Assembly: GCA_002500745.1 (NCBI GenBank)
Contig: DLST01000010.1
Coordinates: 186,001-250,000, forward strand
Length of the DNA: 64,000 nucleotides
Direction of reading: 5' to 3'
Source: Sphingobacterium sp. UBA7855
GTDB taxonomy: Bacteria; Bacteroidota; Bacteroidia; Sphingobacteriales; Sphingobacteriaceae
Shown here: one piece after another, positions 57,780 to 64,000 of the stretch
Layout: the number at the start of each line of letters is the position of its first letter
Position numbering within the stretch: position 1 is the stretch's first letter
Made by a program: the position numbers and the translations under genes
Notes under the pieces: generated by a model
Databases searched by the model: none
What the model was told of the DNA's origin: nothing
The model's input: only the letters and a program-made list of their open reading frames with translations

Positions 57780-59621
57780 ATGGATGCTCTCAATGGAATA
57801 AATGCGTTGACCTTAGTTTTCGCAGCGATATTGATCTTTGCGATCGCGTATCGTTTTTATGGCTTGTTTCTAGCAAATAAGCTGCTCAGGTTGAATGGAA
57901 GTCGCCAGACACCGGCGGTGGAGTTTGCTGATGGCCATGATTATGTGAAAACCGATAAAAAAGTGTTGTTTGGCCATCATTTCGCTGCGATAGCTGCGGC
58001 AGGACCACTAGTTGGTCCAGTTCTCGCGGCACAGTTTGGTTATCTGCCGGGCGCTCTGTGGATATTAATTGGTTGTGTATTAGGTGGCGGTGTGCACGAT
58101 ATGGTCGTGCTTTTCGCTTCTGTACGACATAAAGGCGAAAGTTTGGCAACCATTGCCTCCAAGGAGGTCAGTAAACCTATTGGCACTATTGCTGGTATCG
58201 CCGTACTTTTTATTTTGATCCTAACGTTGGCCGGATTATCGCTGGCCTGTATCAGTGCAATGCACGAGGCACCATGGTCTTTATTTACGATTGTACTGAC
58301 AATGCCCATTGCTATTTTAATGGGCTTGATGATGCGCTATCGGGAGGGCTCGGTGACCTTGGCGAGTATCATTGGTGGTATCTTGCTTATTGCAGGTATT
58401 ATAGCCGGTCATCACCTGATGCAGGTTCCAACTTTTCACGCACTTTTCAACTGGGATGTGAAAACGATCTCTATCGGTATTGCTGTATATGGTTTCTTCG
58501 CTTCAGTATTGCCCATCTGGCTATTATTGGTTCCGAGAGATTACCTGTCGACCTATCTCAAAATAGGTACAATTATTATGCTGACGGTAGGAATATTTTT
58601 TGTTGCACCAACAATTCAGATGCCCGCCTTGACCTCATTTATCCATGGTGGCGGACCTGTAATTTCAGGACCTGTCTTGCCCTTTATCTTTATTGTGATT
58701 GCCTGTGGAGCCATATCAGGGTTCCACGCTATTATCGCAACCGGGACGACGCCCAAAATGATCGGTAATGAACGTGAGATCTTGTTTGTGGGGTATGGCG
58801 CTATGCTTGTTGAGGGCTTTGTTGCCTTGATGGCCTTGATTGCAGCTTGTACGTTGATGCCTGGTGATTATTTTGCAATCAATACGCCGGTAGCCGATTA
58901 TGCACAGTTTCTAGCGCAGCACCCCCATCTTTCAGCTGTGGATTTACCACATTTTATAGACAGAATAGGTGTAGATCTGCACGGTAGGACGGGCGGGGCA
59001 GTGTCGTTGGCTGTAGGGATGGCTCATATCTTCGATAAGGTTCCTTTTATGAACGATATAATGGCCTATTGGTATAATTTTGCTATCATGTTTGAAGCTG
59101 TTTTTATTCTTACGGCGATTGATGCAGGTACCAGGGTGGGACGTTTTTTTCTACAGGAAATGCTTGGAACTGTTTTCCCTAAATTTAGCGATAAAAACTG
59201 GAAACCAGGTGTATGGATTTGCAGTGCCCTGTTTACGTTTTCCTGGGGATATTTGGTTTATACCGGTAACGTAAGTAGCATTTGGCCATTATTTGGTATT
59301 AGCAATCAGCTCTTGGCAGCCTGTGGTCTGATTGTATGTACAACGATGCTCATCCGGATGAATAGACGAAAATATGTCTTGTTTGCAGCCGTTCCCGGTG
59401 TCTTTATGGCCGTGATTACATTTTGGGCCGGCTATCTTCAGGTGGTACAAGGATATGTGCCTAAAGGACAGTACCTACTGGCGGGCTTGGCCGTAGCAGC
59501 GATGTCATTGATGGCGATTGTATTTATCGGAACGTTTAAGAAGTGGATATACCTTGCACAAAGGAAAGAGCAGGTGAAAGATCAATATGGAGAGGTTGTG
59601 AAGGAGATTGTAGAAAGATAA
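57780..59621 (+). CDS. cstA: Carbon starvation protein CstA-family transporter
   Basis: 613 residues and about 16 predicted helices. PAVEFADGHDYVKTDKKVLFGHHFAAIAAAGPLVGPVLAAQFGYLP and VLGGGVHDMVVLFASVRHKGESLA are the CstA signature. E. coli CstA and BtsT (about 700 residues) carry pyruvate or peptides; this is the shorter version. It starts 10 bases after the epimerase stop, so is likely in the same transcript, which is unusual for CstA. If the pathway splits a sialic-type sugar into pyruvate and ManNAc, a pyruvate carrier would fit. Confidence 0.93.
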   Translation: MDALNGINALTLVFAAILIFAIAYRFYGLFLANKLLRLNGSRQTPAVEFADGHDYVKTDKKVLFGHHFAAIAAAGPLVGPVLAAQFGYLPGALWILIGCVLGGGVHDMVVLFASVRHKGESLATIASKEVSKPIGTIAGIAVLFILILTLAGLSLACISAMHEAPWSLFTIVLTMPIAILMGLMMRYREGSVTLASIIGGILLIAGIIAGHHLMQVPTFHALFNWDVKTISIGIAVYGFFASVLPIWLLLVPRDYLSTYLKIGTIIMLTVGIFFVAPTIQMPALTSFIHGGGPVISGPVLPFIFIVIACGAISGFHAIIATGTTPKMIGNEREILFVGYGAMLVEGFVALMALIAACTLMPGDYFAINTPVADYAQFLAQHPHLSAVDLPHFIDRIGVDLHGRTGGAVSLAVGMAHIFDKVPFMNDIMAYWYNFAIMFEAVFILTAIDAGTRVGRFFLQEMLGTVFPKFSDKNWKPGVWICSALFTFSWGYLVYTGNVSSIWPLFGISNQLLAACGLIVCTTMLIRMNRRKYVLFAAVPGVFMAVITFWAGYLQVVQGYVPKGQYLLAGLAVAAMSLMAIVFIGTFKKWIYLAQRKEQVKDQYGEVVKEIVER

Positions 59622-59624
59622 AGT

Positions 59625-59652
59625 AGCGTGGATTTCAGTGAAATCCACGCCT
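59625..59652. terminator. Convergent terminator between cstA and ROK gene
   Basis: GCGTGGATTTCA pairs with TGAAATCCACGC around 59627-59650. It lies between two converging genes and probably acts in both directions; T runs are weak. Confidence 0.7.
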
Positions 59653-59658
59653 TATGTC

Positions 59659-60888
59659 TTAATCGATAATAGAAAGCAGACGGTCCCGAATGAGAAGGCA
59701 AGCTCCAAAGGCCGCAAGTTTTTCCCCATTATTTGAATAAGCAAGTTTGGTGTCCTTGTTGACAATGGATAATGAAAACTTATTGACTGCATTTTTCAGC
59801 GGTAACATCAGATATTCCTCACTCTTGGCTAAAATACCACCTACGATGATGATTTCTGGATTGAAAATATTGATCAATGTAGCAAGTCCACGACCTAATT
59901 TTTCCCCAAGTTCATTGATCAACTCAATAGCGAGATTGTCATCTTTTTTTGCAGCAGCGATAATATCGCTGAGCCGGATATCTTCCAGATCATTGAATTT
60001 TTTTGTTAGGATGCTCGTTGCGCCATTTTGCAGTGCTGCTATTACACGGTTTCTAAGTGCAAAACCAGATGCTTCCGTTTCGAGGCAACCCTTTTTTCCG
60101 CAGCGACAGATGATATCGTTGTCAAAAATGGGAATATGTCCAAATTCACCCGAGAAACCCGATTTCCCATAATAGATCTTTCCGTTGATTAAAATACCCA
60201 ATCCGATACCGTTGTCTACATTGACAAAGAGTGCATCTTTCTCGTCCTTTAAAATTCCACTCGAAAACTCGCCATACGCAAGCGCCTTGCTGTCGTTTTC
60301 AAGATAGGTGCGCAATTGCAGCTCCTGCTCAAAATATTTCGATAGGGGATCTTCATAAAAATTAAAATAACTGTAGGAATAACCTGTTCGGTAGTTAATG
60401 CGACCAGATAAGTTGATGCCGACACCCAATATTTTATCTTTTTGAATCTGATGTGTGGCAATAAACTGGTTGATCTCTCGACAAATATTTTGAAGTGATT
60501 CCTGATTATTTTCCAAACGATGGGAAATTTCCTCTTGTGTGGCAATAATGTCTTTTTTCATATCCATTACCACGATACTAAGATGATCATGGCTTACCTG
60601 AACGCCAACAAAAAAAGCTGCATTTGCAAGTAAGCCGTAAGAATTTGGTTTCCTACCAATTCCCGAAGTCGACTTTCCATTATCCTGGACCAGCGCATCT
60701 TCTATAAGTTCATTAATAGATTCATTAATTTTTGGAATACTGATGTTAAATTCCTTGCTCAATTCAGGAATAGTTGAAGGCCCCTTAGTCGCAAAAAAGG
60801 TCAAAATCTCCTTTTTAAGCAAAATATTTTTATAGGCTACACCGCTATAGCTTGCATCATGTAAGTCACTCAAGAATTTTATACTCAT
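59659..60888 (-). CDS. ROK-family transcriptional repressor (NagC/Mlc-like)
   Basis: 409 residues. N-terminal winged helix (about 25-80, EILTFFATKGPSTIPELSKEFNISIPKINESI), then the ROK domain: the zinc motif CRCGKKGCLE preceded by GEFGHIPIF, and VNVDNGIGLGILINGKIYYG. ROK repressors sense amino sugars, glucose or xylose. With an AGE gene convergent to it and a SusC gene divergent, it is a good candidate to control both. Starts at the ATG at 60888. Confidence 0.92.
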   Translation of the reverse strand: MSIKFLSDLHDASYSGVAYKNILLKKEILTFFATKGPSTIPELSKEFNISIPKINESINELIEDALVQDNGKSTSGIGRKPNSYGLLANAAFFVGVQVSHDHLSIVVMDMKKDIIATQEEISHRLENNQESLQNICREINQFIATHQIQKDKILGVGINLSGRINYRTGYSYSYFNFYEDPLSKYFEQELQLRTYLENDSKALAYGEFSSGILKDEKDALFVNVDNGIGLGILINGKIYYGKSGFSGEFGHIPIFDNDIICRCGKKGCLETEASGFALRNRVIAALQNGATSILTKKFNDLEDIRLSDIIAAAKKDDNLAIELINELGEKLGRGLATLINIFNPEIIIVGGILAKSEEYLMLPLKNAVNKFSLSIVNKDTKLAYSNNGEKLAAFGACLLIRDRLLSIID

Positions 60889-61201
60889 AACTGTGTTACG
60901 TTAACTTATCGGTAAATATAGTAAATATATCATCACGTTAAATTAAGTTTGTGTTTTTTCTTCTTTATTGGTCTCTAATTAATAAAAAAAATTAGAAATA
61001 ATTTGAATATTTAAAATTTTATTTCTTATTTAGCGTTGTATAAATAATATACCTAATTATTGTAAACCAAAATATGTTGCCTTGCCCCGTTTCAGAACGT
61101 TGTGTGTTTTATCCAAAGAAAAACGTCTGATCATGGTTTAGGTAACCGAGTGACCATAAATACTATTTTTTAACATAACACTATTTTTTCATTCCTAAAT
61201 T
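60889..61201. promoter_or_regulatory. Divergent control region between ROK repressor and third SusC
   Basis: No gene in 313 bases. GTAAATATA is repeated back to back (60912-60920, 60921-60929), flanked by ACGTTAA at 60898 and 60935. TAAGTTTG (60944-60951) matches the -7 consensus for SusC. ACTATTTTTT occurs twice (61162-61171, 61180-61189). Candidate ROK operator near the paired GTAAATATA. Confidence 0.45.
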
Positions 61202-64000
61202 ATGAAACCAACACATGTAAAACGCAGGTATCTTTTTAAGGCATTGGGATTACTTATTGTTTTTATGCAATCCGCAATAAGCTTTGCTCAATCCATTGTA
61301 AATGGTACCATACGAAATCGCGATGAACAGCCTATTTCTGGGGCGACGGTTAAAGTAGTGGGCACTTCTGTAACAACACGTACAGATCAAAAAGGGAGTT
61401 TTACCGTGCAGGTAGACCGACTTCCGGCCGAACTTCAAGTTAGTTATATCGGCTATTTGTCGCAGTCGCGGAAGATCACAGTTGCCGGTACACAAAATTT
61501 TGTTTTGCAGTCCGATGAACGTCAGATTGACGAGGTCGTTGTTGTGGCTTATGGTACGCAAAAGAAGAACAACGTCGTTGGATCTGTCGTTCAGATCGGA
61601 GGTGATCAGCTCAAGAAAGCCCCGTCGATGAATTTGACCAATGCACTTGTCGGACGTGTTCCTGGATTGACAGCATTGCAACAATCTGGCCGCCCGGGGG
61701 CAGATAACGCGACATTGTATCTGCGCGGAGTGGGGACATACGGTCCTAATCGAAATCCTTTGGTGATTGTCGATGATATCGAAAGACCACTTTCTACCCT
61801 AGCTTACCTTGATCCAAGCGAGATTGAAACCATTTCCTTTTTAAAGGATGCCGTCTCCACAGCGGCTTATGGTGTACAGGCTGCCAATGGAATTATATTG
61901 GTTAAAACCAAAAATGGGCGAAAGGAACAGGCCAAAGTAACCTATGACTTTGGGTACAGCATTGGCCAAAATACCCGCTTTCCAAAATTCCTCAATGGAC
62001 CGGATTATATGAACTGGTATAACAAAGGAACAGAACTGGACAATGATTTTCTCCGAAACACGAAGCAAACTGAAGCAGCTTACATCTACACGCAGGAACT
62101 CATCGATGCTGTGGCAAATGGAACCAACACCAATCCGTTATTTGGGAATACAGACTGGATTGGCCTATTGGCAGATAATAATAGCTATTCGCAACATCAT
62201 GCCGCAACAATTTCTGGTGGAGCGGGCAAAACGCAGTATTTTGCTTCGGTCAGCCATATGAACCAGGACGGGGTGACCGACAATACCAATTTTAAACGCT
62301 ACAATATCCGTACAAACCTTAAAAGTGAGCTTAATGAATACCTGACGGTTGGTTTGAACATTGGTTTGCGTAATCAAAATACCAATTTGCCCGGTATTTC
62401 ACCCGATAACTCGGCCTATATGAATCCATTTTACCAAGCTGTTCGGATGCTCCCGAATCTGCCTATGTATGCCCCAAATGGACTCCCGGTAGCATATCAG
62501 GCCGGAGCAGGATGGGTCAACCCAATTGCGTCCGTTGCAAATTCGGGATACCAGAAGCTCAAAAGCAATATCTTTCAGGGAACAGCAAACATTGATTTTA
62601 AAGTTCCGGGAGTAACAGGTTTCCTGGCAAAAGTTCAGGGCGCATACGACTATAATTCGGATGAATCCAAATCTTGGCTGACACCGTATCCGACGATGGG
62701 GAGACAGCGGGACCAGGTTGCAGGCGACTTTGTTTCCATGACCACTTTGCCCGGAATCACGAAGACTTCTCTTCGTCAGAGCTTTGCGGCTAGCTACCGC
62801 AGTACTTGGCAGGCCAGTTTAAATTACAACCGCACTTTTGGTGATCATAGCATCGGTGTGTTAGGTTTATATGAATATGCAAAAACTCATGGTAATCAAT
62901 TTAGTGCCGGCGCAAGTAATTTTCCAATCAGTATTATTCAGGAAATAAACTATGGTTCGGCTTCCCAGGAAGACATTATCAAGTCTACAGGTTCCAGCGA
63001 TCCAGAATCTGCTCGGGCGGGATTTGTGACACGGCTGAATTATGCTTTCCGCGATCGTTATTTGGTGGAGTTGGTGTCGCGTTGGGATGCCTCCGCTAAC
63101 TTTGCCAAGGAAAACCGCTGGAAATCTTTCCCGGCCATTGGATTGGGCTGGGTGGTCTCAAATGAGTCCTTCTTTAAGGATGCTGTCCCTTTTGCCGATT
63201 TTCTTAAAGTAAAAGGGTCTATTGGGCGTACAGGCAATGATCGTGCACAAGTGGGTAGTTTCCCTTACATCAATACCCTTTCACAAAATACAACACCAGT
63301 CATTGTCATAGACGGTAAACCGGTCAAAGCCTTATATACCAATGCACCTCAAAACCCACTATTGAAATGGGAAGAATCCACTACATCCAATGTTGGATTT
63401 GAATCGCGGTTTTTAAATGGGAAATTTGGTTTTGATTTCGAATGGTTCTACCGTTATACTTACGGTATTCTGGGGCAGGTAGCAAACCTTTATCCAGCGT
63501 CGATGGGTGGTTATTTTCCAGGTTTAGCCAATATTGGCGAATCTGATAACCGCGGTTTCGATGCCCAATTGCGTTATAACGATCGTTTCGGCGAATTCAA
63601 ACTGGGCGTAACTGGCAATATCAACTGGGCAAAAAGTGGGTATCTGAAACTCGATGAAGCCAACGGTATCCCCTCTTGGCAAAGTAAGATTGGAAAGCCA
63701 ATTGGAGCGAAAATCGGTTTTGTTACAGAAGGAATGGTGCAGACCTGGGAGGAAGCACGCAACACCCCTTCACCAAGTTCGGGATTTATGGCGCCCGGTT
63801 TTTTTAAATTTAAAGATTTGAATGGTGATGGTAAAATTACAACAGATGATAAAACGTTTATTGGACGTTCCAATGTCCCTGAGCTGACATTTGGTTTAAA
63901 TTTCGATATGGCTTATAAAGGTTTTGATTTTTCTGCGCTGCTTCAAGGAGCTACACTCGTAGATGTAGCCTTAGCGGGAACATATGAAGGCTCGTCTGGT
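61202..64000 (+). CDS. SusC/RagA-family TonB-dependent transporter (third locus), partial at the right edge
   Basis: 933 codons open without a stop to the window end; full length would be about 1000-1070. Signal peptide (MQSAISFAQS), carboxypeptidase-D regulatory-like domain (about 32-105, VNGTIRNRDEQPISGATVKVVG), VVVAYGTQKK TonB-box-like segment, plug (LYLRGVGTYGPNRNPLVIVDDIE, SFLKDAVSTAAYGVQAANGIILVKTKNG) and most of the barrel. The plug has VDDIE in place of the usual VDGVE. A SusD is expected just beyond the edge. It is divergent from the ROK repressor, unlike the two other loci, which are next to HTCS genes. Confidence 0.94.
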   Translation, partial: MKPTHVKRRYLFKALGLLIVFMQSAISFAQSIVNGTIRNRDEQPISGATVKVVGTSVTTRTDQKGSFTVQVDRLPAELQVSYIGYLSQSRKITVAGTQNFVLQSDERQIDEVVVVAYGTQKKNNVVGSVVQIGGDQLKKAPSMNLTNALVGRVPGLTALQQSGRPGADNATLYLRGVGTYGPNRNPLVIVDDIERPLSTLAYLDPSEIETISFLKDAVSTAAYGVQAANGIILVKTKNGRKEQAKVTYDFGYSIGQNTRFPKFLNGPDYMNWYNKGTELDNDFLRNTKQTEAAYIYTQELIDAVANGTNTNPLFGNTDWIGLLADNNSYSQHHAATISGGAGKTQYFASVSHMNQDGVTDNTNFKRYNIRTNLKSELNEYLTVGLNIGLRNQNTNLPGISPDNSAYMNPFYQAVRMLPNLPMYAPNGLPVAYQAGAGWVNPIASVANSGYQKLKSNIFQGTANIDFKVPGVTGFLAKVQGAYDYNSDESKSWLTPYPTMGRQRDQVAGDFVSMTTLPGITKTSLRQSFAASYRSTWQASLNYNRTFGDHSIGVLGLYEYAKTHGNQFSAGASNFPISIIQEINYGSASQEDIIKSTGSSDPESARAGFVTRLNYAFRDRYLVELVSRWDASANFAKENRWKSFPAIGLGWVVSNESFFKDAVPFADFLKVKGSIGRTGNDRAQVGSFPYINTLSQNTTPVIVIDGKPVKALYTNAPQNPLLKWEESTTSNVGFESRFLNGKFGFDFEWFYRYTYGILGQVANLYPASMGGYFPGLANIGESDNRGFDAQLRYNDRFGEFKLGVTGNINWAKSGYLKLDEANGIPSWQSKIGKPIGAKIGFVTEGMVQTWEEARNTPSPSSGFMAPGFFKFKDLNGDGKITTDDKTFIGRSNVPELTFGLNFDMAYKGFDFSALLQGATLVDVALAGTYEGSSG

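Noticed and set aside
61250..61684. 144-residue minus-strand frame in the third SusC
   Set aside because: Shadow of the carboxypeptidase-D-like and plug domains.
1..64000. CRISPR arrays, tRNA or rRNA genes, transposases and prophage
   Set aside because: No regularly spaced repeats, cloverleaf-like sequence, transposase motif or phage structural gene was recognised by eye.

Overview
This window comes from a Bacteroidota chromosome, most likely a Sphingobacterium-like member of the Sphingobacteriaceae. The evidence is three SusC/SusD-type loci, two hybrid two-component sensors (HTCS), promoter-like sequences of the Bacteroidota type (TAnnTTTG), few Shine-Dalgarno sequences and moderate, roughly 40 percent GC. 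The genus is inferred from overall gene style and no database was searched. No tRNA, rRNA, CRISPR array, insertion sequence or phage gene was seen.

Region A (1-26.4 kb) is a xylan-type polysaccharide utilisation locus. A SusD (cut by the left edge) and a SusC lie on the minus strand, divergent from an HTCS. A long plus-strand series follows: a transaldolase and a two-subunit transketolase (pentose phosphate enzymes), a CE1-like esterase, a GH95 enzyme whose active site looks like an alpha-L-galactosidase, three secreted GH43 enzymes, a GPH sugar symporter, a GH10 xylanase and a cytoplasmic GH43. An AraC regulator (minus) and a zinc alcohol dehydrogenase close the region. The expected flow is surface capture and GH10 cleavage of a decorated arabinoxylan, side-chain trimming in the periplasm, symport, cytoplasmic hydrolysis and pentose entry into the pentose phosphate pathway.

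Region B (26.4-32 kb) is housekeeping and stress material: two very small proteins, a radical-SAM plus TIGR03915-type gene pair thought to act in DNA repair, a PPOX-fold stress protein, a 50-residue membrane protein, a lone DsbD-N domain protein and a methyltransferase.

Region C (32-48.4 kb) is a second glycan locus: GH20 hexosaminidase with a PA14 domain (minus), HTCS, SusC, SusD, a protein with two GH43 modules in tandem, and a GH2 enzyme. A 22-bp-period direct repeat lies just upstream of the SusC promoter and is a good candidate for the HTCS operator.

Region D (48.5-64 kb) is the most unusual part. A tightly packed nine-gene series encodes a secreted esterase, a secreted FAD oxidoreductase, a DUF5009 membrane acyltransferase-like protein, an MFS transporter, two tandem SGNH hydrolases, a DUF4434 protein, an N-acylglucosamine 2-epimerase family enzyme and a CstA-type transporter. 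A convergent ROK regulator and a third SusC, cut by the right edge, follow. The epimerase, the ROK regulator and CstA (known as a pyruvate carrier in some bacteria) together suggest an acylated amino-sugar or sialic-acid-like substrate. That is inference, and no lyase or kinase is visible in the window.
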